DNA of 38,464 nt from CAYVUB01 sp964454675 (GTDB lineage Bacteria; Bacteroidota; Bacteroidia; Flavobacteriales; Flavobacteriaceae). The stretch covers positions 1 to 38,464 of the forward strand of contig CAYVUB010000025.1 in NCBI GenBank assembly GCA_964454675.1. Reading direction: 5' to 3'. Numbering within the stretch: the first letter of the stretch is position 1; every line of letters starts with the position of its first letter. The position numbers and the translations under genes are program-made. Below are positions 9,487 through 17,567 of this stretch, piece by piece. The notes below the pieces were generated by a model. It searched no databases, had not been told where the DNA came from, and worked only from the letters and a program-made list of their open reading frames with translations.

Positions 9487-10025
9487 CAGGTTGTTTCTTC
9501 AATTAAACGAATATAATGATTACCGTTTTTATCAACAGACATTCGGTAAAGTTTAAAGTCTTTTGAAACCGGATTTAAGAAGGAAACATCCAAATATACT
9601 TCTTTGTCCGATGATAATTCCTGATTAACCCAAACGTGTTCTAAAGTTGCCCGATTCCAAAAATGGCTGTCTTTTTTGGTTGCAAAAAGCCCGGTATTGA
9701 TAACCGTTTTAAATATGGATGTTGATGCTGCAAGCACTTCAACTTCCGATTCAAAAACACGGTGTGCCTTATCGGGATTTTCGAGTTTAATGGCTTTATC
9801 CATCAAACTGTAATTTTTAATTTTTACTTCGAGCGTATTGGAAATGATGGTGTCTGTAACAATTTCGGTATATTCTCTTGGGTGGTATGTAGTGGTATTT
9901 AAAGGTGTTTGTTTTTTATTAAATTCGTTAACAGCCTTTTGCAATGCTTCCCGTTGTGTTGGTCTGCTGTCACAGCCTGTAAACACAAGACCAATAATAG
10001 TAATACTATAAATCAGGTTTTTCAT
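9486..10025 (-). CDS. Hypothetical lipoprotein
   Basis: A 179-residue predicted lipoprotein. The N-terminus MKNLIYSITIIGLVFTGCDS has a hydrophobic segment and an LVFTGC lipobox, with Cys18 as the lipidation site. The rest is beta-rich and hydrophilic with no motif I recognise. It lies between dnaX (56 nt upstream) and miaE (1-base overlap) on the same strand. The stop-start overlap suggests coupled translation rather than shared function. Confidence 0.78.
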   Translation of the reverse strand: MKNLIYSITIIGLVFTGCDSRPTQREALQKAVNEFNKKQTPLNTTTYHPREYTEIVTDTIISNTLEVKIKNYSLMDKAIKLENPDKAHRVFESEVEVLAASTSIFKTVINTGLFATKKDSHFWNRATLEHVWVNQELSSDKEVYLDVSFLNPVSKDFKLYRMSVDKNGNHYIRLIEETT

Positions 10026-10081
10026 TTTCTTTTATATTTTATAAAAGTCTTTGTTTTTTAGTCTATTATCTCTATTCTTTT

Positions 10082-11800
10082 TTAAATTTCCAAGCCAAAC
10101 GTTTTTTTAAGTAATTCTATATTTGGGTTTTTCTCTTTTAGCTTTTCGTATTTTTCTATTGGCGAATAGGCGTATTGTTTTTCAATTTCTTCGTTGACCG
10201 TAATATGCAGGCTTAAATCGAAATTTTTAAGGGCTTTTCTTAAATATTCCATCAACGGAAACTGGTTTTGTTCCAATTGTTCTTTTAAGCTGCCGCTGCT
10301 CAATTCTATATGAATTTCTGTGCCTTGAAGTTTGGGTGTGTTCATTTCCAGCATCGCCGGTAAAATCTTTTCGCCTTTAGCGTTTAAAGATGCAATATAA
10401 GCTTTCCATACGGTAAAAAAAGCGTCTTCGGTAAAGGCTTCTTTAGGAAGATCATTAGGGTCAATGACAACTTCCATTTGCCGTATTTGATGCTCTTTTT
10501 TTGCCTGAATGCTTTTTAACGATAAGCCCGATGTACGCTGTGTGTCAAGTTTTAAGTCGATAACCGGTAATGGTTCTTGTACTTGAAAACTCTCGATGAC
10601 TTTCTGGTCTTTGGATGGTGTTTCTTCCTGTTTTTCGGTGTGTTTTTCCTGTTTTTCAGGAAGCGTTACGGGAATAGGCGTGATGCCTTTTGCTTTAAAA
10701 TAGGATGCGGGAACTATGAAGTGACTGCTATTTTTTTTTTCTCCGTCAAAAGTGACAGAGGCAAGCTGCATTAAGCATAATTCTACAAGCAGGCGTTGGT
10801 TTTTGCTGCTTTTGTATTTTAAATCGCAGTCGTTGGCAAGTTCGATGGATTTAAGCAAAAATTCCATACTTGTTTTTTGCGACTGTTCAAAGTATTTTAC
10901 CTGAGTATCTTCGCCTACTTCAAGCAATTCAATAGTTTGCGGTGTTTTGCATACCATCAAATCCCTGAAATGCGATGCCAGACCAGCAATGTAATGATGA
11001 CCGTCAAATCCTTTTGCTAAGGTTTCATTAAACAGAATCAGCAATTCGGGGATTTTATTTTCCAGAATTAAATTGGTACTCGTAAAATAGGTTTCGTAAT
11101 CAAGTACATTCAGGTTTTCTGTGACGGCTTGACGGGTTAGGTTTTTACCCGAAAAACTGACAACCCTGTCAAAAATTGACAAGGCATCACGCATGGCACC
11201 ATCGGCTTTTTGGGCAATGATATGTAGCGCGTCGTCTTCGGCGGTTATGCCTTGTTCTTCGGCAATATATTTAAGATACTCTTTAGCATCTTTAACGGTA
11301 ATTTGCTTAAAATCAAAAATCTGACAACGTGATAATATTGTTGGGATGATTTTGTGTTTTTCGGTAGTGGCAAGAATAAAAATGCAGTGTTTTGGCGGTT
11401 CTTCTAAGGTTTTTAAAAAAGCGTTAAAAGCAGCCTGCGACAGCATGTGAACCTCGTCAATGATATAGACTTTGTATTTGCCGACTTGTGGCGGAATGCG
11501 AACCTGATCGGTCAAATTACGTATATCATCTACCGAATTATTGGATGCGGCATCCAGCTCAAACACGTTAAAAGCAAAGTCTTCGTCGGTTTTTTCGGTG
11601 CCGTCACTGTTTATCATTTTTGCCAAAATACGGGCGCAGGTTGTTTTGCCTACACCTCGCGGACCGGTAAACAGTAAGGCTTGCGCCAGATGATTTTGTT
11701 CTATGGCATTAAGTAATGTATTGGTAATAGCCTGTTGTCCCACAACGTCTTTAAACGTTTGAGGTCTGTATTTGCGCGCCGATACTACAAAGTGTTCCAT
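10082..11800 (-). CDS. dnaX: DNA polymerase III subunit gamma/tau
   Basis: AAA+ clamp-loader ATPase of the replicative polymerase. The Walker A motif is GPRGVGKTTCARIL near residue 45, Walker B and sensor are YIIDEVHMLS near 115, and the arginine-finger SRC motif is in TILSRCQIFDF. Between Walker A and ELDAASNNSVDDIR, where E. coli and Bacillus carry a four-cysteine zinc module, this protein has INSDGTEKTDEDFAFNV with no cysteine. The 572-residue length and a hydrophilic linker (about 390-450) before a C-terminal domain fit a tau-like form. A TAACTTTG element at 11818-11825 lies about 18 nt upstream of the start on this strand. Confidence 0.97.
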   Translation of the reverse strand: MEHFVVSARKYRPQTFKDVVGQQAITNTLLNAIEQNHLAQALLFTGPRGVGKTTCARILAKMINSDGTEKTDEDFAFNVFELDAASNNSVDDIRNLTDQVRIPPQVGKYKVYIIDEVHMLSQAAFNAFLKTLEEPPKHCIFILATTEKHKIIPTILSRCQIFDFKQITVKDAKEYLKYIAEEQGITAEDDALHIIAQKADGAMRDALSIFDRVVSFSGKNLTRQAVTENLNVLDYETYFTSTNLILENKIPELLILFNETLAKGFDGHHYIAGLASHFRDLMVCKTPQTIELLEVGEDTQVKYFEQSQKTSMEFLLKSIELANDCDLKYKSSKNQRLLVELCLMQLASVTFDGEKKNSSHFIVPASYFKAKGITPIPVTLPEKQEKHTEKQEETPSKDQKVIESFQVQEPLPVIDLKLDTQRTSGLSLKSIQAKKEHQIRQMEVVIDPNDLPKEAFTEDAFFTVWKAYIASLNAKGEKILPAMLEMNTPKLQGTEIHIELSSGSLKEQLEQNQFPLMEYLRKALKNFDLSLHITVNEEIEKQYAYSPIEKYEKLKEKNPNIELLKKTFGLEI

Positions 11801-11817
11801 AGAAAATCTGAAAGTAA

Positions 11818-11825
11818 CAAAGTTA
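11818..11825 (-). promoter_or_regulatory. Candidate -7 promoter element for dnaX
   Basis: On the minus strand this reads TAACTTTG, a full match to the Bacteroidota -7 consensus TAnnTTTG. It would start transcription about 10 nt before the dnaX ATG. No convincing -33 TTTG is seen at the usual distance. Confidence 0.45.
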
Positions 11826-11898
11826 AAAATTCAAACGGGATTTTGAAATTTAGAATTGATAATTTGGGTAGAGTTATTAACAAGTTATCGGGATTTTT

Positions 11899-12002
11899 GC
11901 GTTAGGGATGGCAGTGGAAATCCTTTTTTGTCAGGTCGAGCGCAGTCGAGACCTTCAGACAAAAAAGATTGTAACGTACAGCCCGACCCTTGGGTAACGC
12001 CC
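11899..12002 (+). ncRNA. Structured intergenic element (possible Flavo-1-like RNA or dispersed repeat)
   Basis: A 104-nt element with nested complementarity: outer stem GCGTTA (11899-11904) with TAACGC (11995-12000); middle stem TTTTTTGTC (about 11924-11932) with GACAAAAAA (about 11958-11966); and an inner bulged hairpin built on GGTCGAGCGCAGTCGAGACC. It also has conserved-looking single-stranded stretches (GGGATGGCAGTGGAAAT and GCCCGACCC). From memory this resembles elements dispersed in flavobacterial intergenic regions, and possibly the Flavo-1 RNA motif, but I could not check this. The strand shown is the one on which it reads in that form. Confidence 0.5.
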
Positions 12003-12051
12003 AAATTGTATTTATTATTTTTATTTTCTGGAATTTGGAATTTCTTTATTG

Positions 12052-12059
12052 TAATTTTG
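12052..12059 (+). promoter_or_regulatory. -7 promoter element of rnpB
   Basis: TAATTTTG, a full match to TAnnTTTG, ends 6 nt before the first paired base of RNase P RNA, exactly where the -7 box should be. A TTTG at 12034-12037 may be a -33 box, although the 14-nt spacer is short. Confidence 0.65.
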
Positions 12060-12065
12060 CAGCCG

Positions 12066-12432
12066 AGTAAATCGCCTTATCGCCGAATGCCCAACTCGAT
12101 TGGGCATCTTATACATTAAACTGAAAGGTTTTGTATGAGATCCCCGCTTTCGCGAGGATTTGGAGGAAAGTCCGAACACCGTAGTGCAGCATAGTGGTTA
12201 ACAGCCACCGGTCGTGAGATTAGGACAAGTGCAACAGAAAGGATGTACAGGTAATGCTGTAGTGAAATCAGGTAAACTCTATGCGGTGCAATGCTATGTA
12301 AACCAGCTTTTAAGGGTTGCACGCCCGATGTTGGAGGGTAAGCAGCTTAAGTGTGCCGGTAACGGTACATTCAGATAAATGATAAGGCTTTCACGTTGTG
12401 TGATTGACAGAATTCGGCTTATAGATTTACTT
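12066..12432 (+). ncRNA. rnpB: RNase P RNA, bacterial type A
   Basis: Catalytic RNA that trims the 5' ends of tRNA precursors. The conserved core is present: GGAGGAAAGTCCGAACACC near 12162 and ACAGAATTCGGCTTATAGA near 12407, which form P4. P1 is a perfect 8-bp pairing of AGTAAATC (12066-12073) with GATTTACT (12424-12431). P2 pairs GCCTTATC (12074-12081) with GATAAGGC (12381-12388). P3 is the hairpin ATGCCCAA/TTGGGCAT at 12087-12107. A P19-like hairpin TCAC...GTGA lies between the 3' strands of P2 and P4. The length of about 367 nt is normal. Ends are set by P1 and fit the upstream -7 element and the downstream terminator. Confidence 0.96.
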
Positions 12433-12440
12433 AAATAAAC

Positions 12441-12475
12441 AAATCCGTTCATAGTTTTGAGCGGATTTTGTTTTT
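12441..12475 (+). terminator. Intrinsic terminator of rnpB
   Basis: Eleven-pair stem AAATCCGTTCA (12441-12451) with TGAGCGGATTT (12458-12468), a 6-nt loop, followed by TTGTTTTT. Confidence 0.88.
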
Positions 12476-12531
12476 AAATTTAGTTATTGTAAAATAGTCA
12501 CGAATATCTTGAATGTGTAGGCTTTTATGTT

Positions 12532-12936
12532 TTATTTCAAACTGTTGTGACGGGTAGTTGTCTTATTAATTTTTAAAAGTTCTGAACATAAAACTCCAAT
12601 TGATCCTGCAAAAATTCCAATGAAGATTAGTGCAGGAATAACAAATCCAATAATTAAATTACCCGTGAAAATAAGATATATTCCTCCAAAAGCAAAGCAT
12701 AAACCAATACTTAATAAGAATAATGTAAAAATCAAAATTGACTTTCTGTTGCTTGATGTTTTGGGAAATATTATTAAAAGTAAAATACTTAAAATTGCAT
12801 AAACAGGGATTAAATAATGATATACGGAAAGTTTAATTTGGTGACCACTTGCAAACAAAATCAATAAATTAAACAGAATAGCAAAAATTAGAAAGCTGCT
12901 ATAAATTCTCAAACTAATTCTGTACTTTTTTGTCAT
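12532..12936 (-). CDS. Small four-helix membrane protein, unknown
   Basis: A 134-residue protein with four hydrophobic segments (about 12-30, 40-58, 66-84 and 90-115) separated by short basic turns such as FPKTSSNRKS. No conserved polar or catalytic motif is visible. It lies 34 nt downstream of rsmD on the same strand and may be the last gene of that operon. Its base composition is more AT-rich than its neighbours, as usual for small membrane proteins. Confidence 0.65.
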   Translation of the reverse strand: MTKKYRISLRIYSSFLIFAILFNLLILFASGHQIKLSVYHYLIPVYAILSILLLIIFPKTSSNRKSILIFTLFLLSIGLCFAFGGIYLIFTGNLIIGFVIPALIFIGIFAGSIGVLCSELLKINKTTTRHNSLK

Positions 12937-12970
12937 TTCTTCTATAAATATACTCGCTTGAAATGTTATT

Positions 12971-13534
12971 TTAGTGTTGATTTATGTCGTCCTCACTCTC
13001 ATGCTCAAAAAAACTAAAAACGCTGCCGCCATAATTTTTTGAATAGATATAATGAGGCAGGTTTGATAAATCGGTTTGTTTGGCGTGCTCAATAACCAAA
13101 AGTCCGTCTTGTTCCAATACATCATTTTGAAAAACCAGCTCCGGAAGTTTTGCAAACTGCTCGTCTGTAAATGCATAAGGAGGGTCGGCAAATATTATAG
13201 TAGCCTGTATTTGTGTGGTTTCGAGAAATTTGTAAACATCACTTTTTATGACCTGTATGGGCATTTTAAACGCTTCGGCAGTTTCGGTAATGAATTTTAC
13301 ACAACCATAATCGGCATCTACGCAGGTAATTTGTTGGGTACCTCGCGAGGCAAATTCATAACTTATGCTTCCTGTGCCGGCAAACAAATCCAATACGGAA
13401 ATCTCATCAAAATAGTAGTCGTTGTTCAAAATATTAAACAATGCTTCCTTTGCCATATCGGTTGTAGGGCGTACAGGCAGTTTTTTGGGCGGATTGATGC
13501 GTCGGCCTTTGTATTGTCCGGAGATGATTCGCAT
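12971..13534 (-). CDS. rsmD: 16S rRNA (guanine966-N2)-methyltransferase RsmD
   Basis: Methylates G966 of 16S rRNA in the small ribosomal subunit using S-adenosylmethionine. The N-terminal family signature is MRIISGQYKGRRI...RPTTDMAKEALFNIL, the SAM-binding motif I is VLDLFAGTGSISYEFASRG, and the catalytic N2-methyltransferase motif is ADPPYAF. The 187-residue length is typical. Its start overlaps the stop of the upstream DUF3822 gene by one base (TAATG), a pairing usual in Bacteroidota. Confidence 0.95.
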   Translation of the reverse strand: MRIISGQYKGRRINPPKKLPVRPTTDMAKEALFNILNNDYYFDEISVLDLFAGTGSISYEFASRGTQQITCVDADYGCVKFITETAEAFKMPIQVIKSDVYKFLETTQIQATIIFADPPYAFTDEQFAKLPELVFQNDVLEQDGLLVIEHAKQTDLSNLPHYIYSKNYGGSVFSFFEHESEDDINQH

Positions 13535-14343
13535 TAGTTACAGCTATATAAAATAAGTTGGTGTTTATGAAGGTTTTCCCGGTTGATGCCTGGCAGTATC
13601 GTTAATGATTCTGAAACAGTATCAAACTCTACAAAGCGGATATATTTGTAAGCTATTTTATAAAGCTCATCATCCTGTTCAATGTTTCCTGTAAGTTTTA
13701 GCAACAGCGTTTCTGTATCAAGCTGTAACTGTTCAACAGTAAACAGTATAAAATAGATAAAATCTTCTTTGGTTGTGTGTTCAAACGAATTGTAAAGCAG
13801 TAAGTTGCCTTTTTTTACGGCAATAATTTCAAAATGCTGCTTGTCAACATTTACATATAAACACGTGTTTGTTGATGCGGTTTCTTTTGAAAGAACAGCT
13901 TCAATTAAAATCGTTGAGGCATGTTTGTATTCAAATGCGCCAAAATTGTCAAAAATATAATTGTTGATGTTGACGTACGGCACATAAACATTGACACTGT
14001 CGTTATTTTGAATTTCGTCAAAAGCGATAAAATCTGATTTTAAAATTTTGGAATTAAATTTCAGATAATCGGCAATATGAGCTTCGTCAAAAAGCGGTTT
14101 TGGTACCAGAGTTGCAAGGTCATTTTGATGAATTACCTGTACAGATTTAAAGTTTTGGGTAAAAACAGGCTCATTTTCAATGATGTGTTTTAACCGGTCA
14201 AGCACTTCAAAGGGTGTTAATTTCTTTTGAAAATCATGGTAAACCAAATACTCAACACTAGTATTGGCAGTATTGAAAACACAAAACGAAAGTCCGCTTA
14301 AACGAACCTGTATAGACAATGATTTGGTTAAAGTAGTGTTCAA
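13534..14343 (-). CDS. DUF3822 family protein
   Basis: A 269-residue cytoplasmic protein of unknown function. It matches, from memory, the DUF3822 family found upstream of rsmD across Bacteroidota. The N-terminus has LSIQVRLSGLSFCVFNT, a conserved opening, and the middle has an alternating beta/alpha pattern (TCLYVNVDKQHFEIIAVKKGNLLLYNSF) reminiscent of an actin-like or ASKHA fold. Translationally coupled to rsmD. Function is not known. Confidence 0.85.
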   Translation of the reverse strand: MNTTLTKSLSIQVRLSGLSFCVFNTANTSVEYLVYHDFQKKLTPFEVLDRLKHIIENEPVFTQNFKSVQVIHQNDLATLVPKPLFDEAHIADYLKFNSKILKSDFIAFDEIQNNDSVNVYVPYVNINNYIFDNFGAFEYKHASTILIEAVLSKETASTNTCLYVNVDKQHFEIIAVKKGNLLLYNSFEHTTKEDFIYFILFTVEQLQLDTETLLLKLTGNIEQDDELYKIAYKYIRFVEFDTVSESLTILPGINRENLHKHQLILYSCN

Positions 14344-14422
14344 ACTATTTTAGGTTGAATGGGTTTTCCAGATTGTTAATTTTGGTCACGAAGCTTGCCT
14401 GTAACAAAGCAAGATTATTGTA

Positions 14423-14450
14423 CAAAACTACAATTTTTTTAATAGCCAAA
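14423..14450 (-). promoter_or_regulatory. Candidate promoter of the DUF3822-rsmD operon
   Basis: On the minus strand the -7 element reads TAGTTTTG (14430 down to 14423), a full TAnnTTTG match, with TTTG (14450 down to 14447) 16 nt upstream as a possible -33 box. The predicted start gives a 5' leader of about 70 nt. Confidence 0.45.
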
Positions 14451-14530
14451 ACCAGAATTGTTAGAATCATTTTTAATCAAGATGATGCCCGTACCGAGTT
14501 ATGTGTTATCTTTCGGGTTTCAGAATACAA

Positions 14531-15955
14531 ATGACATCTTCAGAGTTTTACAGACTTTTAATTCAAAAATTTCCGTTTGAACCAACTATTAAGCAATCAA
14601 TAGTTTTGGAGCAACTGTCGGCATTTGTTTTTGATGCCAAACCCAACAATTTGTATGTATTAAAAGGATTTGCCGGTACCGGAAAAACCAGTATTACAGG
14701 AACTCTGGTGTCAAACTTATGGCACATTAAAAAAAGTGCCGTACTCATGGCACCCACCGGACGAGCCGCAAAGGTTATTGCCAATTATTCGGGCAAGGAA
14801 GCATTTACCATTCACAAAAAAATATATTTCCCTAAAGCCGAAAAAAACGGTGGTATCAGCTTTACATTACAGCCCAACAAGCACCGCAATACCTTGTTTA
14901 TTGTTGATGAAGCCTCGATGATTTCTGATACGGTTACAGATTCTAAACTTTTTGAAAACGGCTCGCTGCTGGACGATTTGATGCAGTATGTATATTCGGG
15001 ACATCAGTGTCAGTTATTGTTGATAGGTGATAAAGCACAGTTACCGCCTGTAAAATCTGAGATTAGTCCGGCATTGGATATTGACCATTTGCACTTGCAA
15101 TATAATAAAGACATCATATCGACCGAGTTGGATGAAGTAGTACGTCAAAGTCAAAATTCGGGAATTTTAATGAATGCCACACACTTGCGCGATGTACTGG
15201 AACATCAGGTTTATGATGCTTTCAAGTTTCAGTTATCGCCATTTAAAGATGTTGTAAGGCTTGTTGACGGTTATGAAATTATGGATGCCATAAATGATGC
15301 TTATAACTCGCAAGGTCATGAAGAAACCGCCATTATTGTACGCAGTAACAAGCGTGCCAATTTGTATAACAAACAGATACGAGAGCGTATTTTATACAAT
15401 GAAAACGAATTGACGGTTGGTGATTTCTTAATGGTTGTAAAAAATAATTACTTCTGGATAAAACCCGCAACCGAAGCCGGTTTTATAGCCAATGGCGATA
15501 TTATTCAGGTGTTGGAACTCTTCAGTATTAAAGAATTATACGGATTTAAGTTTGCCGAAGTCAAAGTGCAAATGGTCGATTATCCAAAGATGAAACCTTT
15601 TGAAACCGTACTGCTGCTTGACACGATAGAGGCCGAAGCACCGGCATTGTCGTATGAAGAATCAAACCGGCTGTATCAAGAAGTACAAAAAGATTATGAG
15701 GACGAAACGTCTAAATACCGTAAGTTTTTAAAAATCAAGAACAACCCGTATTTTAATGCCTTACAGGTAAAATTTTCGTATGCCATAACCTGTCATAAAT
15801 CGCAGGGCGGACAATGGAATACGGTTTTTGTTGAGCAGCCTTATTTGCCCAATGGTATTGATAAAGACTATTTAAGATGGCTGTACACCGCTGTTACAAG
15901 AGCAAAAGAAACGTTGTATTTAATAGGATTTAAGGACGATTTTTTTAGTTCTTAA
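14531..15955 (+). CDS. RecD-like superfamily 1 DNA helicase
   Basis: A 474-residue ATP-dependent helicase of the RecD/TraA-like SF1B group. Motifs in order: Walker A GFAGTGKTSI near residue 50, MAPTGRAAKVI (motif Ia), VDEASMIS (motif II), LLIGDKAQLPPV (motif III), and a C-terminal UvrD_C_2-type segment with ITCHKSQGGQW and LYTAVTRAKETLYLIG (motifs V-VI). It is much shorter than full RecD2 and lacks a long N-terminal region; proteins of this size are standard in Flavobacteriia. I chose the ATG at 14531 because the 10 residues before it from an upstream start (14501) show no similarity to the family. It is a standalone gene. Confidence 0.88.
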   Translation: MTSSEFYRLLIQKFPFEPTIKQSIVLEQLSAFVFDAKPNNLYVLKGFAGTGKTSITGTLVSNLWHIKKSAVLMAPTGRAAKVIANYSGKEAFTIHKKIYFPKAEKNGGISFTLQPNKHRNTLFIVDEASMISDTVTDSKLFENGSLLDDLMQYVYSGHQCQLLLIGDKAQLPPVKSEISPALDIDHLHLQYNKDIISTELDEVVRQSQNSGILMNATHLRDVLEHQVYDAFKFQLSPFKDVVRLVDGYEIMDAINDAYNSQGHEETAIIVRSNKRANLYNKQIRERILYNENELTVGDFLMVVKNNYFWIKPATEAGFIANGDIIQVLELFSIKELYGFKFAEVKVQMVDYPKMKPFETVLLLDTIEAEAPALSYEESNRLYQEVQKDYEDETSKYRKFLKIKNNPYFNALQVKFSYAITCHKSQGGQWNTVFVEQPYLPNGIDKDYLRWLYTAVTRAKETLYLIGFKDDFFSS

Positions 15956-16063
15956 ATTAAAAGTCACTTTTGGCTGTGAAGCGTTTCCTTTTCGGATTTA
16001 AGAGTTCTTTTATAAACTTTATAAAAAGATTAAAAACAACCCTTTAATTCATACAAAAAGTTT

Positions 16064-16071
16064 TATTTTTG
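16064..16071 (+). promoter_or_regulatory. Candidate -7 element for the kdsB operon
   Basis: TATTTTTG, a full TAnnTTTG match, 23 nt before the kdsB ATG. No clear -33 box at the expected distance. Confidence 0.45.
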
Positions 16072-16094
16072 AATGAGATTTGCTTTTCAAAAAC

Positions 16095-16823
16095 ATGAAG
16101 ATAATTTCAATGATTCCTGCACGATATGGTGCATCCCGTTTTCCGGCTAAACTCATGCAAGATTTAGCAGGAAAAACCGTAATCCTGAGAACATACCAAG
16201 CCACTGTGGCAACACAATTGTTTGACGATGTTTACGTTGTGACCGACAGCCCGATTATTTATGACGAAATTGTAACTAACGGCGGCAAAGCTATAATGAG
16301 TAAAAAAGAACACCAATCGGGAAGTGACAGAATAGCCGAAGCTATCGAAGATCTTGATGTTGACATTGTAGTAAATGTACAAGGTGATGAGCCTTTTACA
16401 GAGCGCGAAAGCCTTGAAAAAGTTTTAAAAGCTTTTGAAAACGACCACAATAAAACCATCGATTTGGCATCATTAATGGTACAGATTCACGATTGGGACG
16501 AAATTAACAACCCGAATACCGTAAAGGTAATTGTTGATCAAAATAACTTTGCCTTGTATTTTTCAAGAAGCCCCATTCCGTATCCAAGAGATAAAAACGC
16601 CGGTGCCAGATACTTTAAACATAAAGGTATTTATGCTTTCAGAAAACAGGCATTGCTCGATTTTTACCGATTGCCGATGCAGTTTATTGAAGCTACCGAA
16701 AAAATAGAATGTATTCGCTATCTGGAGTACGGCAAAAAAATAAAAATGATTGAAACGCACGTTGAAGGAGTTGAGATTGACACACCCGAAGATTTAGAAC
16801 GCGCAAAACGCCTGTGGAAATAG
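16095..16823 (+). CDS. kdsB: CMP-Kdo (or CMP-8-amino-Kdo) synthetase
   Basis: Activates 3-deoxy-D-manno-octulosonate as its CMP-sugar for attachment to lipid A. The 242-residue nucleotidyltransferase has IPARYGASRFPAKL at residues 7-20, QGDEPF near residue 100, and FSRSPIPYPRD. ATG at 16095 is preferred over the upstream TTG at 16080. It is the first gene of a tight cluster with a HAD hydrolase, a KdnB-like dehydrogenase and an acyltransferase. In Shewanella the homologue next to kdnB prefers 8-amino-Kdo. That preference here is inference from context. Confidence 0.93.
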   Translation: MKIISMIPARYGASRFPAKLMQDLAGKTVILRTYQATVATQLFDDVYVVTDSPIIYDEIVTNGGKAIMSKKEHQSGSDRIAEAIEDLDVDIVVNVQGDEPFTERESLEKVLKAFENDHNKTIDLASLMVQIHDWDEINNPNTVKVIVDQNNFALYFSRSPIPYPRDKNAGARYFKHKGIYAFRKQALLDFYRLPMQFIEATEKIECIRYLEYGKKIKMIETHVEGVEIDTPEDLERAKRLWK

Positions 16824-16831
16824 TTTAAAAA

Positions 16832-17536
16832 GTGAACAACAACTATCAACATATAAAAGTAATAGGCTTTGATGCCGATGATACGCTTTGGGTTAACGAA
16901 ACCTATTTTCGTGACGCAGAACTCGCATTTGCAAAACTTTTAGCAGCCTATGAAACCGCCAATACCATTGACCAGGAACTGTTTAAAATAGAAATGAAAA
17001 ATTTACCGCTTTACGGTTATGGAGTTAAAGGTTTTGTACTGTCAATGGTTGAAATGGCATTGCAATTATCAAATTACACCGTATCAAACCAAACCATCGA
17101 AGCCATTTTAAACATAGGAAAAGACATGCTTAACAAACCTGTGGAGCTTTTAGAAGGTGTGGAGGAAGTGTTAAAACAATTGTCACTCAACTATAAGTTG
17201 ATATTGGTTACAAAAGGCGATTTATTAGACCAAGAGCGTAAACTTGAAAAATCCGGATTATCGGTTTATTTCCATCATATTGAAATTTTAAGCGATAAAC
17301 AGGAAGCCAATTATTCAAAATTATTAAACCATCTGGATATTAAGCCTTCCGAATTTTTGATGATAGGAAATTCCTTAAAATCAGATATTTTACCTTTGGT
17401 AAATATCAAAGCAAAAGCAATACATATACCATTTCATACTACCTGGATACACGAACAGGTACATGAAAGCGAGCATAAAAACAAAGATTATAAAACAGTG
17501 AACAGCTTGCTTGAAGTACTTCAAATTCTGAATTAA
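16832..17536 (+). CDS. HAD superfamily phosphatase
   Basis: A 234-residue haloacid dehalogenase-type hydrolase. Motif I is GFDADDTLW at residues 12-20, motif II is the LVTKGD region, and motif IV is MIGNSLKSDILP. A helical cap lies between motifs I and II (about residues 25-95), as in YjjG-like class I enzymes. It starts with GTG, 8 nt after kdsB. The position between kdsB and kdnB might suggest a sugar phosphatase, but the capped fold is unlike KdsC, so the substrate is unknown. Confidence 0.87.
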   Translation: MNNNYQHIKVIGFDADDTLWVNETYFRDAELAFAKLLAAYETANTIDQELFKIEMKNLPLYGYGVKGFVLSMVEMALQLSNYTVSNQTIEAILNIGKDMLNKPVELLEGVEEVLKQLSLNYKLILVTKGDLLDQERKLEKSGLSVYFHHIEILSDKQEANYSKLLNHLDIKPSEFLMIGNSLKSDILPLVNIKAKAIHIPFHTTWIHEQVHESEHKNKDYKTVNSLLEVLQILN

Positions 17537-17567
17537 CTTTGAGTAAACTTTTAAGATAACATAAAGA

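Noticed and set aside
11856..12322. Plus-strand ORF 11856-12119 and minus-strand ORF 12116-12322
   Set aside because: They overlap the structured element and RNase P RNA and have no protein-like composition.
13076..13537. 153-codon plus-strand ORF
   Set aside because: Antisense to rsmD, whose motifs are unambiguous. The product is rich in Cys and Phe/Tyr, typical of a shadow frame.
16832..17536. HAD protein considered as KdsC (Kdo-8-phosphate phosphatase)
   Set aside because: It has a helical cap between motifs I and II and is 234 residues; KdsC is a capless, tetrameric protein of about 180 residues.
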